Below are positions 46,000 through 56,925 of a stretch of 64,000 nt of DNA, in pieces. Positions within the stretch are counted from its first letter, which is position 1. Each line of letters starts with the position of its first letter. The notes under the pieces were generated by a model that saw nothing but the letters and a program-made list of their open reading frames with translations, was not told the origin of the DNA and made no database searches. This stretch comes from Chaetoderma sp. LZ-2023a. Lineage: Eukaryota; Mollusca; Caudofoveata; Chaetodermatida; Chaetodermatidae. The DNA lies in the NCBI GenBank assembly GCA_034401795.1, contig CM067363.1:25911688-25975687 (forward strand). The letters are read 5' to 3'. A program made the translations under genes and the position numbers.

Positions 46000-46085
46000 T
46001 ATTTTGAAATTACTCTACATGGAAATCACTGCTGCCCATGGCAGCTGTGGTATCCAGTTAGAGTAATTTTTAAATCGCCAATATT
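46000..46085. repeat. HF1-variant hairpin right of the Tc1 element
   Basis: TATTTTGAAATTACTCTACA, TGGAAATCACTGCTGCCCAT, GGCAGCTGTGGTATCCAG, TTAGAGTAATTTTTAAAT: a hairpin with the same TTTTGAAATTA start as 44045-44135. Confidence 0.6.
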
Positions 46086-46499
46086 ATACGATACATTGCG
46101 TCAATTCTAAATGGGAGTCTGGCATAGGAGAATATTTATAAACATTTAATTCTGAATACAAATATACGTTTCGTGAAAAGGTGGATGTTGGCAATGATAT
46201 ATAGTCTCGATATGCTTCATAGGGCAAGGTATCAGGAGATAGGCGATTAGGTATACTCTCTGGAACACAAGATGATTATCTTTATATAAATCTTATTTGT
46301 ATGGTATCGAGAGTAGTGAAATAAAATACCGGTACAGTGATTTTATTTTGGCAAGAAGCGGAAATACGTGTGTAAATATGGATTGTCGGTGACCAATTTG
46401 ATACGCACGATGGTGCCATTTATCTACAAGCACCTTGTGGGTCTGTCATATACGGTGTTCAAAGACCTTACTTATGATGGTAAAACCGATGTGGCATCA

Positions 46500-46850
46500 C
46501 GATCCCATCACACACACACACGCGCGCGCACGCACACGCGTGCACACACACGCGCACTCTATCACATGCATGATAAAATGAAGAGACTACTGTATGATTG
46601 CAAACTAGATATAACTTATACTTTTCTAACAAGAGATCACATCACGCAAATAAATGGGATGAGGCCACATTAACAATGTGATCAATATGTACAACCGTTC
46701 AAATGTTTGTATAATCATAATTACATGGAAATGAAGGGATTTGCCGCTGACTACTAAGTACAATTTCCATTGCATCGCCTGTGGTATTTACACTGGGCCA
46801 GTGAGTACACCGTCGCGAATCTGATAATATGCACAAACTGCAATGTAGTT
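46500..46850 (+). repeat. Paralogous segment D (pair of 49890-50260), with CA/CG microsatellite
   Basis: After a CACACACGCGCG tract (46508-46560), TGATAAAATGAAGAGACTAC, CTGTATGATTGCAAACTAG, AGATCACATCACGCAAATAA and GGGATTTGCCGCTGA align with segment E. D lacks the small HF1 derivative of E. 46086-46499 and 46851-47384 hold nothing recognised apart from short frames. Confidence 0.6.
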
Positions 46851-47384
46851 CATGGATTCTTTATGATCGATATATATTCGATGTTTCAGATAGCTTTTTC
46901 TAAAAGGAAAATATATCATTAATACTAGTTGTTGATAGAATATGAGATTATTAATTAATCAGCCTTGCAAATAGTATCCGAATGTCAGTGTTGCCATTGC
47001 CGACGTCCTCTCTGCCATATTTGCCGTGCTCGTTGTCGTCGTTGTCTTCATTGCCATTTTCTTGATTAATCTACTTCTTCCTAGTCGTTTTTGGCAATGC
47101 TGTATTGTTTTATTGTGTTTTATTCTGTATGTATACAATACATGGTCTTTTCTGATATCTGATTCATTGAAATGTATTCCTACCGTAATGAGAAGTAATA
47201 TCACATGATGGGTAATGTGGCGTAGGAGCCTGTTTTCTATATTATGCGGCTGCAATACTGGATGGATGAAGTCAGCGATGGGCACAACGGCATACAACTT
47301 ATGATTCAAGTATATATCCACAAATAAGAGTAAAGTGTATAGTTGTGATAGCTAACTATGCTATATAGTAGTCCACACCCAGTC

Positions 47385-47620
47385 CAGTTAACCCTTTAAT
47401 GACTAAGTTTGGTAAACAATGTAGAATAGTTCCTAATTGAATATCAATTTGCAGGAGACCAATTAGAAAATTTACGACTGCAATGACTATCTCGGTTACC
47501 TAGCCAGTCATTCCAGTTGTATATTTTCAAAAAGTATTCGGTTGCCTGCAAATGGGCAATCATCAAGGCTTCTGCAGATAACGGTTTTGGCCGGTTTCGT
47601 CACGAAATGGTTAAAAGCGC
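47385..47620. repeat. HF2 foldback copy
   Basis: AACCCTTTAATGACTAAG, ACGACTGCAATGACTATC, TCGGTTACCTAGCCAGTCAT, AAGTATTCGGTTGCCTGC, CTTCTGCAGATAACGGTTTT, GGCCGGTTTCGTCACGAAAT. Start and end mirror each other. Confidence 0.75.
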
Positions 47621-47854
47621 ATTTATCATTCCAACATTGTAATCGACCATGTTAGTAAAAAATAGGGGTGAATTTCAAGTATTATATAATATAGTTATGT
47701 ATATAAATCCATCATTCGGTCTTGGGTCACTATATTGAAACAAGAAGTAGACGAATCTAGTATTGCAATACTCTGCGTCTTTGTAGTCAGTATTGTGAGG
47801 CATGTATCCCGGATTCATGTTTATGGAAAGGCGCCGAAAGTTGAAGTCAGTTAC

Positions 47855-48350
47855 CGTGTTCAGTAACCATTTGAACCCTCAATTCTAGAGCGTTTGGGAA
47901 GTCATTAAGAAGAATGTGCTCTTTCGGCGTGTGCCATTTTCCACCGATTTGGACATAACTGGCGTCAGAAATCTCTTCGTTGGCAACCGCTCATCTACCG
48001 CGTGGACCCTCAATTAGACTTTGTTTTCAAGCGGAGACTGGATGCCATTATTGCATTATTGATTAAATTGGATGCAGATTATAAAGTGTGTATTTTTAGT
48101 GAGTGCAAATAGTGAACTATTTTGGTATTTAGAAGAAATCCGATGTCGATTTCATACTCAAGATGTCACTAGTGCTTGGCTTATAGCGTTCAAACTAAAT
48201 CAATTGTATTTTACAATAGGGAAACAAATTAAATCAGAAAACGATTTCTGGGGTTGCTTATATAACTGGCGTGTTGATGCAATACTTAATAAAACAACGA
48301 ACTTACTGCGCAGCTTGGTAAGATTATTTTGATCGTGCAATGTAGTGGAC
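47855..48350 (-). repeat. F3 dispersed repeat, minus orientation, longer form
   Basis: CTCAATTCTAGAGCG, GCCATTTTCCACCGATTTGG, CGTTGGCAACCGCTCATC, then a tail (CAAGATGTCACTAGTGC, TTCAAACTAAATCAATTG) shared with 50895-51310 but not with the block copies. The 86-codon frame at 48072-48332 falls within it and is not protein-like. Confidence 0.65.
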
Positions 48351-48534
48351 CACATTGTACATATGCCGTAATAAATGGTATGTTCAATATTTTCAAACTA
48401 ATTGAGACAAGAATACGTTGCTTTCTCGATCACATTGCTTTCAAAATGTATATACATAAAGTGTATTTACATAGTGTGGCATGGTATGTTTGATACGTAT
48501 ATTCTGAAGAATGCATATTGTTTGCAGAAGCTGC

Positions 48535-49384
48535 GATTCTTAACGCTTCCATGGCGGAGCCGGACAACCCCGACCTCTGCAATGGGCTTGAGCAATGCCC
48601 ATTGCAGCCGGAGAGAATGCATTCTTTGACAACTAGAAGCACATACAAATATTGCAATAATCGTCAATTTGGCATTTATCTGGTTGGAGTTGTCAACATT
48701 CTTGGGCCAAAACTCAGGTTTCTTTTTCCAGGTTTTTCAACGTATTCGATTTCATATACGAAAGGACTTAAAGGATTGCCACTGGGAAATCAGTAGTAAA
48801 AGAGAAAAAATATATGTGACCATACTCGAACGGATACGCAACTAATTAGCAAATCGTTGAAAGGCACGAATACATGCCAAGTATATGTAATAAGATACGT
48901 GATCCATCTCTGTCTATATCTCTGCTTTGAATTTATGGCACGAAATACATCTACATCGATTGTAGAAACTGTGGCTCAGCATACCCTAGGACATATTACA
49001 TACATGCTGAAACGATTCTCGGGTTATGTTAGCAAAGGTTGCACGGTGCAATTTAACACGTCTGGTGTCCTAGACGAGTTGTCAATCGGTTAGCCACCCA
49101 ACCACAATTACTGATGTGCAATATACCAGATGAGCATATTAGCATAGCCGGGTAGACAGGGCAATGCTATTCGCCATTGTTGTATTAGCTATTGTCTTGG
49201 ACGACACATAGTCATGATGGTTATCAATATTGACACAGGCTCACGTTTTTCACAAATCCAAAATCCGAATTTATCATCATGGAATCTGGATAACAATGTA
49301 ATGATAAATACAAATTCAAGACTCCCTAAAATCCAGATGTTGGCAATAAGATTTAGTCTCTATATACCTCCGTATCCCTTTCAG
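48535..49384. other. HF2 half-copy then unassigned sequence
   Basis: 48535-48620 is a left HF2 half (GGAGCCGGACAACCCCGAC, CTCTGCAATGGGCTTGAGC). Near 48690 GTTGTCAACATTCTTGGG matches the landmark at 3176 in block A. The rest is unassigned. Confidence 0.4.
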
Positions 49385-49600
49385 CACGAAGCCGGCCGAA
49401 CTCGGCCTCTGCAGTGGTCTGTCGAGGGTGGTGGGGGTGGTGGGTGGTGGTGGTGTCAATTTGCACGCCAAGAGAAGACTGTTTTTAAAAAGCTGGCACT
49501 GGAATGTCTGCCTCGATAACAGAGCCAGTCATTCCAGTGGTGCATTTTCACAAATAGTCTTCTCTTAGCCTGCAAATCGGCATTCGGTACGTACATATTT
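49385..49600. repeat. HF2 foldback copy with G-rich insertion
   Basis: GAAGCCGGCCGAACTCGG, CCTCTGCAGTGGTCTG, a GGTGGTGG tract (49427-49456), GAGAAGACTGTTTTTAAAAA, GGCACTGGAATGTCTGCC, TCGATAACAGAGCCAGTCAT, TAGTCTTCTCTTAGCCTGC. Confidence 0.85.
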
Positions 49601-49889
49601 TAATTGTGTGAACATATTTAGTCAGTAACCAATATCTCTGAAGATAAACGCCTCGCTATAGCCTCTGGGATTAAAGATGATTGTCCTGTTATAATACTCG
49701 TTATGCACACGCATAATTAATTTCCATCGAGAATACTTAATTAGGCAGCGAAGATGTGGGTTTATATTCGTTATAAGCTGAAATACACATGCAAAGGTGG
49801 TTCCTTTGTGGCCACCTTCAGTTTTTGTACACTACATTGAACACGCACTTGCTCATAATACACAGTCTATGATAAAATCCTTGCCTATG

Positions 49890-50260
49890 GCATTAAGTCC
49901 TCAATCAGCAAAGATAATGCAATACAAATACTGTTGTATGACTACAATATAGATATAGAATATACCTATCGAACAGCACACCACATGATGCGAATAAATT
50001 GAACGAGGCTACATTGACCATGTCAGCAGCGGTATATGTTTCAAATTACAAACTTTTGTAAACATCGTAATGGCCTTTCCAGTTTTAACTATGCGCTGCC
50101 CACCCCTGTTGATTATAATGTCATATAGTGGATGGATAAACTGGAAAGGCGCATTGCTCAAATATGAAGTGATTTGCCGCTGAAAAAATAAGTGTAATCT
50201 CGATTCCATCATCTGTAGCATGCGCATGGGCTTAGTGATTACACTGTCGTTTCTCTTATA
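49890..50260 (+). repeat. Paralogous segment E (pair of 46500-46850)
   Basis: TACTGTTGTATGACTACAAT, AGCACACCACATGATGCG, AAATTGAACGAGGCTACATT, GTGATTTGCCGCTGA. It is interrupted by an 82-bp HF1 derivative (50070-50151). Confidence 0.6.
50070..50151 (+). mobile_element. Minimal HF1 derivative, both ends only
   Basis: GGCCTTTCCAGTTTTAACTA, GCGCTGCCCACCCC joined directly to TTGATTATAATGTCATATAG and TGGATGGATAAACTGGAAAG. The hairpin and both inner arms are deleted, leaving the termini. The sister segment D is uninterrupted here (about 46725), so it behaves as a discrete insertion. Confidence 0.8.
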
Positions 50261-50273
50261 CGATCCACCAATG

Positions 50274-50672
50274 GACCTTTCCCGTTTATCCATCCATCAC
50301 AATTAATTGCAACACGGATGATTCGATATAGGCCGTCTTAAATCCGCAATAGTCCGGCACGTTTTACGGATCGTATGTCTTTTTTTCTTCTTTTTTTATT
50401 ACAAATCGTATGTCTCTACAATTAAATACACAATCTGTTTAATACTTTGGAACTAATTTGACTGGGAACTTTTGCTACCATAGGCAGCAACAGCGCCAAG
50501 TAAAATTAGTTTCACGTTATATAGCAGCCTACCTGTATAGTTTTCTGGAAAGTTATAGTCATGGAGTTCCGTGCTCGATAGATCCCAACGCAGGCGAAGT
50601 TTAGGAGAGTGGGTGAGCGGGCGAGGGGCTTAGCTAGAGATGGGCGGGATATCTCTAAAACGGAAGGGTCCA
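50274..50672 (-). mobile_element. HF1 copy, full length
   Basis: CAATGGACCTTTCCCGTTTA, ATTCGATATAGGCCGTC, AATAGTCCGGCACG, a T-rich insertion near 50380, hairpin GACTGGGAACTTTTGCTACC, AAAATTAGTTTCACG, CCTACCTGTATAGTTTTCTG, GATAGATCCCAACG, AGATGGGCGGGATATC, ACGGAAGGGTCCATTT. Confidence 0.85.
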
Positions 50673-50894
50673 TTTGCGTCTCAATCATACATCGCCAAAT
50701 GAGATGGTTGCGTGAACAGTTGTCGGGATAGCGAGCTATGCTGTAGTATTCCATGTACAGTACACAAGGGGATTTAGCATATCAACTCTGTAATCAAAGA
50801 GGTTAGCAGGCGTATAATTACATTACACTGGAGAAACACGAATATAGATTCACCATTGTGTCGTAGGCGAATTTATTGAAAAAGATACATAATT

Positions 50895-51310
50895 GTATTT
50901 AGCTGTATAGGCATCAGCCTAGTCAACACTGAATTGGATTACGAGTTCGGTAATCAATTGTGACCTCAATTCTAGAGCGCTTGCGAACTCATTAGGCAAA
51001 TTGTGATATTTCGACTTCCGCCATTTGCCACCGATTTTGACATATCTGGCGGCCAACTCTCCTCGTTGGTAACCTCTCACGTAACGCATGGCCCCTCGCA
51101 TGGACTTTACTTTCAATGACAAATTGGATGATATTAATGCAATTTTGGTTTATTTGGCTGCAGGTTACACTGTACATATTTTATATCGAGGGGGTGATGG
51201 AGAGATTGTTTTGTTCGGAACGAATTTCAGAAGTCGAACTTACACGCCAGATGCCAGCTGAGGGTCGTTTTTGGCGCTCAAACTAAATCAATGGATATTT
51301 GTAAAATATG
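50895..51310 (-). repeat. F3 dispersed repeat, minus orientation, longer form
   Basis: CTCAATTCTAGAGCGC, CGCCATTTGCCACCGATTTT, CGTTGGTAACCTCTCACG, then the tail CGAACTTACACGCCAG and TCAAACTAAATCAATGG. Same arrangement as 47855-48350. Confidence 0.7.
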
Positions 51311-51599
51311 TCTACAAAACAAAAGAAAATCAAATGTGAAACGTGTTTTCTGGTGTTTCTTGTGCATTTCCTGTCGTGACATAAGACGGAGCAAAGCAAT
51401 GATCTTGCCGTGCTGGATATGTGTGTTTGCCAGCTTGTTGAATGCAGTGCACCATATGCCTCACAATGTTGCTGATGACGTAACAAATAGTATGCTAAAT
51501 ATTTTGAGACTAATTGAGAAAAAAATGTAGAATTACTTTTAAATATTCAAAATTAGTTTTCGTCAAATAATTATAAAACATTGAGCAATCCCGTTATAG
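51311..51599. other. Unassigned with a weak hairpin
   Basis: Near 51490-51560 AATATTTTGAGACTAATTGA and TATTCAAAATTAGTTTTCG form an HF1-like but loose hairpin. Confidence 0.35.
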
Positions 51600-52262
51600 C
51601 TATACACAGCTCACCTCTAGCTAACTTCCAACCACCCTTTGTCCGTGTTGCGATCGATCGATCTCTGAACACCCTGCCGATGAATGTTCAGAAACCTATG
51701 CAGGTAAGCTGTTGCATATTTTGAGACCAATTTGACTGGGTGCTGTTGCTGCCTATGGCTCAAATTAGTTTTAAAATAGTCAACAGCATATTTATTAAAT
51801 AGTAACGACATACAATTTGTACACCAATACTTAGCTCGCCGTTAATTAAAGGTGCATATTCACAAGAGAATGCGCGAAAACAAAATTATTCAAATTGTAG
51901 ACTCTTAGAGTCTTACAATATGTGCTTGGACATACTGAAACGAAATACAGCTTAACATTTGATAATTTCATTCTATATAAATTAATATGCTATTTTAAGA
52001 TGTGGAATTGAATAAGAGGCACGTGTCTGTGCGTAGTGAAATCATCATATGCTAAATTTATTTCGTTTTATTACACCTAGGCAAATGATTTGAGCCTCTA
52101 AAAGTCTGCAACTTTAACAATTGTATTTTCATGCATTTGGTGTGAATGTGCACTTTTAATCTTAGATAACGAACTTTTCTACGTCATTCATAACGTAATT
52201 GATTATGACAGCATCGGCCACGTAATTGAGTATCACGTCATATGATTGATGGATAAACTGGT
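51600..52262 (+). mobile_element. HF1 copy split by a PBM insertion
   Basis: First part (51600-51849): CACCTCTAGCTAACTTCC, GCGATCGATCGATCTC, CAGGTAAGC (51701-51709), a shortened hairpin at GCTGCCTATGGCTC, CATACAATTTGTACACC. Second part (52160-52262): TCATTCATAACGTAATTGAT, CACGTAATTGAGTATCACG, ATTGATGGATAAACTGG. Together they make one normal HF1. Confidence 0.8.
51850..52155. mobile_element. PBM MITE, second copy, nested in HF1
   Basis: Flanked by TTAA (51846-51849, 52156-52159); ends AGGTGCATATTCACAAG and GTGTGAATGTGCACT. Shares AAACGAAATACAGCTTAAC, TTCATTCTATATAAATTAAT and TTTATTTCGTTTTATTACA with 30234-30582. The central palindrome has lost part of its right arm. Confidence 0.8.
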
Positions 52263-52519
52263 CGCGGCCATTGTCTATTTGACTTTTCAGCTCGAGGGCG
52301 CTGTCAGGATTCTTGGAATAAACCCATACTTTGTCTAGCTTATTCAACTTATTTGAATGGTGGAATCCGATTCGGCACATACGTATAATATGGCATCATG
52401 ACCAAATTTACCAGCAATTAGATGACGGCACAATTCGTGTGACGCATAGCTCCGTTACGAAAATCGATAGATGTATGCCGTGAAATGTACACATCGTATA
52501 TCTTAGACAAATTTACAAC

Positions 52520-52762
52520 GTAACCCTTTAATGAGGAGGCCGGCCAAACACGGCCTATGCAATAGTCTTGGGGAATGCCCATTGGCATGCCAAAAGAAGG
52601 CGATTTCTGAAAAGTTATCACTGGAATGACTGGCTCGATAAACGAGCCAGTCATTCCAGTGGTAAGTTTTAAAAAATAGTCTTCTTTTGGCATGCAAATG
52701 CGCATTCAAATAGCAGATACCTTAACGTTCTTGACAACAATTTAGTCATTAACGGGTTAATA
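52520..52762. repeat. HF2 foldback copy, best preserved
   Basis: AACCCTTTAATGAGGAGG, CCGGCCAAACACGGCCTATG, GCAATAGTCTTGGGGAATGC, CCATTGGCATGCCAAAAG, TTATCACTGGAATGACTGGC, TCGATAAACGAGCCAGTCAT, TTCCAGTGGTAAGTTTT, TAGTCTTCTTTTGGCATGC, ATTAACGGGTTAA. The central stem from CACTGGAATGACTGG is perfect. Confidence 0.9.
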
Positions 52763-52764
52763 CA

Positions 52765-52995
52765 ATTTGTGTCGAACATTGTATACTAATTGTACTGGGT
52801 GATCTTGCTGCAATAGGCAGCAACTGCCCCCAGTCAAATTAGGTTCAAAATATTCAACCGTACCTGCATAGTTACGTTAAAATTTAGATTCTGAGAAATC
52901 AGAATTTAAAGTATATAAATCGATTGCAAAGTGCGTGAAAAGTGGATGGAACTGAGCTAAGAATCGGCGGGAAATGGATCGCTCTAGAGTTGTTC
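52765..52995 (-). mobile_element. HF1 copy without CRE arm
   Basis: GTCGAACATTGTATACTAAT, GTACTGGGTGATCTTGCTGC, GCAGCAACTGCCCCCAGTCA, TTAGGTTCAAAATATTCAA, CCGTACCTGCATAG, GAATCGGCGGGAAATGG. It starts directly after HF2. Confidence 0.75.
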
Positions 52996-53034
52996 ACTAT
53001 TGTACAATCAGTAGACGGAGCGAGGCAAGTACTA

Positions 53035-53415
53035 TATCTGTCCAAGTTATCTATCCATCATATGACGTCATAATCAACCACGTGCCCTGTACGATAACAT
53101 CATAATCATGTCGTCGTGAATGATTCGAAATAGTCCGTCTGTAATGCCTAATAGTCACGTTGTACGAACTGCATGTCTTTACCCTTCAATAAGCATTCTG
53201 ATGAATATGTTGAACCTAAGTTGGCTGGACGCCGTGACTGCCATAGGCAGCAACAACGCCCAGTCCAATTAGTTACGAAATATCAGACAGCTTAGCTGTA
53301 TAGTGTTCTGGAAATTGAACGTCAGGGAGTTCATAGATCGATCGATTACAACACGAGCGAGATGTGGGCGGAGTCTAGCTAGAGATGGGCATGGAATAGA
53401 TCAAAATGGAAATAT
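53035..53415 (-). mobile_element. HF1 copy, near full length
   Basis: TCCATCATATGACGTCATAA (TGACGTCA 53063-53070), CACGTGCCCTGTACG, ATAGTCCGTCTG, hairpin GGCTGGACGCCGTGACTGCC, CAGCAACAACGCCCAGTCC, GCTTAGCTGTATAGTG, GATCGATCGATTACAACACG, GATGTGGGCGGAGTC. Confidence 0.85.
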
Positions 53416-53459
53416 CTATTATTGTCATGGACACAGAATGAGTACTTTGGTGTAAATGT

Positions 53460-53960
53460 TAAAATGGTTACCAAATGATTAGTCTATAAATGGCACTGAC
53501 AATAGAGATACACGTATCTACGTGTACACGCATTTTTCAGGATGCCTATCAATAGAGCTGCATGGTCACGGCATCGACAATTCTAAAACAACCCCATATC
53601 ATAATATAAAATGATACAATGTGCACGTTGTTTAGCAATGTGGAGACTGCAAGTCAATCTGTATACGTAACAATTTCTCTATGTTAATTGACCATAACAC
53701 AAAGGCGTTATGTTACCAAAGTTTCAAAATGTTTCATCTTACAATCTGAAGCATCGGTATTCAGGGATGTAAAATAGTCGGTTTATGTTATATATGAACA
53801 CAATTCTAGCTTTTATATGTCATTGACGAAACATCTTTCTCTAGAGTTCATATGTGCTATACACGTGGAACATGAACTGGCTCGCAATACGTCTTCAGCC
53901 ATGTATTGATAATTGACGCATGTATTCGATTAACAGAATACACTGAGCAGGGTAACTAAC
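53460..53960 (+). repeat. Diverged fragment of the A/B/C block
   Basis: Aligns with 4165-4620: GATACAATGTGCACG, TTTATATGTCATTGACGAAA, CATCTTTCTCTAGAGTTCAT, TGTATTCGATTAACAG. It is more diverged than blocks A-C are from each other. Confidence 0.55.
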
Positions 53961-54219
53961 AGTTTTCAAGTGATGTGTGGGTTGAAGATTTAGTTTAGAT
54001 TTTCCTACGTTATCATAGTTTAAGATACACTGCTTCTCGTTGGTTGAACATTCTCAGTGCTAGTTCGTGAACACCGCAGAGGGAGTCATACGCCACACGC
54101 ATGTACATACATAGTACAGAACACAACAGAGAAAACTCAAGGCCTGTTTGCGATCTGTAACAAACCAATACTGAATAGGTTATGTGAATATCTGCGGCTC
54201 TCAAAGAAAAAAGACAGAT

Positions 54220-54815
<596 letters not shown>

Positions 54816-54930
54816 CCGCCATAGTATAAATATCTATAATAATAATAATGTGTACCCCATATGCTGTGTAAATGGCCTGGGTGAATAAAGAAAACTGAAA
54901 ACTGAAACTGTAACTTGATTACGCTCACAT
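54816..54930 (+). other. Possible retroposon 3' tail
   Basis: GGTGAATAAAGAAAACTGAA followed by AACTGAAACTG: a polyadenylation-like AATAAA beside short A-rich repeats, next to the AAT array. It could be a SINE or LINE 3' end; no body recognised. Confidence 0.3.
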
Positions 54931-55182
54931 AGTGGAACATGTGTCCAACGGATGTATGCATGCTCAGAAATGGACGTTAAAGACACGTGGCTACATAATG
55001 CAACTCATTTGCTTTGGACACCAAAGGATAGCGGTTTGTAAATATGGATATATACTTCTGATCACCCACGACAAGGGTCTACTATATTTGATTCGCAGTA
55101 GCAGATGTCCGTTTTCCCGTGACGTGAACTCGCTGTGTAATACATACTATAAAATAAATACTATATATCAGTTCCGTAAAAC

Positions 55183-55574
55183 CCTTTCCAGTTTTAGCTA
55201 TGGCCCGCACATCTCTAGCTAAGCTCCACCCATACATCGATCGTGTTGGGATCGATCGATCCCCGAACATCCTGACTATCAATTTCCAGAAAACTATACA
55301 GGTGAGCTGTTAAATATTTTGAAACTAATTTAACTGGGCGTTGTTGCTGCATATGGCAGCAACAACGCCCAGTCAAATTAGTTTCAAAATAGTCAACACA
55401 ATGTTTTTTGAATGGTAAAGACATACTATTCGTACAACGTGTACGCTATTAAGCGTTAAAGATGGACTATATGGAATCCTTGATTACATCATGGTTATGA
55501 CGTCATCATACACGTCACGTAGTTGATTGGTCCGTCTTATGATGGATGGATACACTTGGAAAGGTCCATTCTGG
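55183..55574 (+). mobile_element. HF1 copy, type example with near-perfect hairpin
   Basis: Ends CCCTTTCCAGTTTTAGC and TTGGAAAGGTCCATT. Inside: CTAGCTAAGCTCCACCC, GGGATCGATCGATCCC, TACAGGTGAGCTG, hairpin arms 55309-55350 and 55356-55397 (39 of 42 bases paired, loop ATATG), AAAGACATACTATTCGTAC, TGACGTCA (55498-55505), CACGTCACGTAGTTGATT, GATGGATGGATACAC. Confidence 0.9.
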
Positions 55575-56159
55575 TTAGCAGTGCAACATAATATGTAGGC
55601 ACATGCCGTGTCGGCACTATTATGTTAATGCACATAGCATGGAGATCTTTGGGAAAGGTCTGGCATGGAGCACAAAACTCGTTTTAGAAATATATGCTGG
55701 CGTAAGACTAGTTTTCATACAACGAATTGGCTACATGTTCATGGCAATTGTATAGAATGAGTTTATAATTGAAAATGCACATCGCGATGCAGATCTCTCA
55801 GGAACAGCAATCAGATTAAAGCATCATCCAAATGTCAACAAAGCAGAGATGCTGTAATCAATGAGTTAGAATTGAAAGTTTCTGATAGATAGCCATCTCG
55901 TGTAAGATTGGGTCAATGATGGATGCCAGCAGCTACACGAGCCATGGAATGAAAGTAATGAATTGTTATGCGCCCACCACATATCAAGATACTATATTGA
56001 CATAAAAATCAATAACATAGAACTCCACCTTGCTAGATACTTTCGGTAAAACGTATCAAGCAGCGGACGCCAATCAAATGAACACAAAATACAACTTTTT
56101 TATGTATTGGCTTGCGTAATGAATCTACAGTCACCAGTTATCATATTATGAGAGTCATT
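55575..56159. other. Unassigned
   Basis: AT-rich, no frame of note, no common repeat. Confidence 0.25.
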
Positions 56160-56525
56160 ATACCTTTCCAGTTGTAATATTCCCACCCACGCCTCGCTCG
56201 TGTTGGGATCGAGTGATTGCTGAACTACCTGACTATTATTTTAAAGAAAACTATACAGGCAAGATGTTAAATATTTAGAAACTAATGTGGCTGGGCACTG
56301 TTGCTGCATATGGTAGCAGCAGCGGCCAATCAAATTAGTTTCAAATTATTCAACATAATATTTAGTAAATGCCAAATACATACAATTCATACAACGTGTC
56401 GGACGTTAAAGACGGACTAAATCGAGTCACTCGTGCCATAATTAATTATGACGCCATCCTACACGCCACTTAGTTGAATGCCGTCATATGACGTCAGATG
56501 ATGGATGGATACACTGAAAAGGTGA
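56160..56525 (+). mobile_element. HF1 copy, near full length
   Basis: TTATACCTTTCCAGTTGTAA, CCACGCCTCGCTCG, hairpin AACTAATGTGGCTGGGCACT / GTTGCTGCATATGGTAGCAG / CAATCAAATTAGTTTCAAAT, CATACAATTCATAC, TGACGTCA (56489-56496), GATGGATGGATACACTG, AAAAGGTGAATT. Confidence 0.85.
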
Positions 56526-56536
56526 ATTAATATTAA

Positions 56537-56815
56537 ATGGCAAAGTTACTTATTCACAGCAGAATGCGTAAAAATAAAATTGTTAAAATTGTGTACTTTT
56601 AAAGGCTTAAATTGGAATATGATGATTTTGTAACGTAAAAATTAATATCATTTTTTTTAAGTTGTGAAATTGAATTAGAGACACGAGTCCCTAATTCAAT
56701 TTCGCAAATAAAACGTTATAATAATGTGTACGGTATGGAATCATCCTATGTTTCATTACATCTAGGCTCACAATTTAAGACCTAGACGTATACAATTTTA
56801 ACAATTGTATGAGTG
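56537..56815. mobile_element. PBM MITE, third copy, right end eroded
   Basis: A TTAA lies just before (56533-56536). TTACTTATTCACAGCAGAAT, AAATAAAATTGTTAAAATTG, the central palindrome TTGTGAAATTGAATTAGAG / ACACGAGT / CCCTAATTCAATTTCGC, and TACAATTTTAACAATTGTAT. The right TTAA is missing. Confidence 0.7.
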
Positions 56816-56819
56816 AGCT

Positions 56820-56925
56820 AACGTGCGTGTGCATATGCGTGTGCATATGCGCATGCGTGTGCGCGTGCTCATGCATGTGTGTATGCATGTGCCCCTGCGT
56901 GTGTGTGTATATATACACTAAACCG
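56820..56925. repeat. GTGCAT-type alternating purine-pyrimidine tract
   Basis: GTGCGTGTGCATATGCG units through to GTGTGTGTATATATAC. Strict purine-pyrimidine alternation, able to adopt Z-DNA. Confidence 0.85.

Noticed and set aside
48072..48332. 86-codon frame in the F3 region
   Set aside because: It lies inside a non-coding dispersed repeat and is not kept open in the paralogous copy at 50895-51310.
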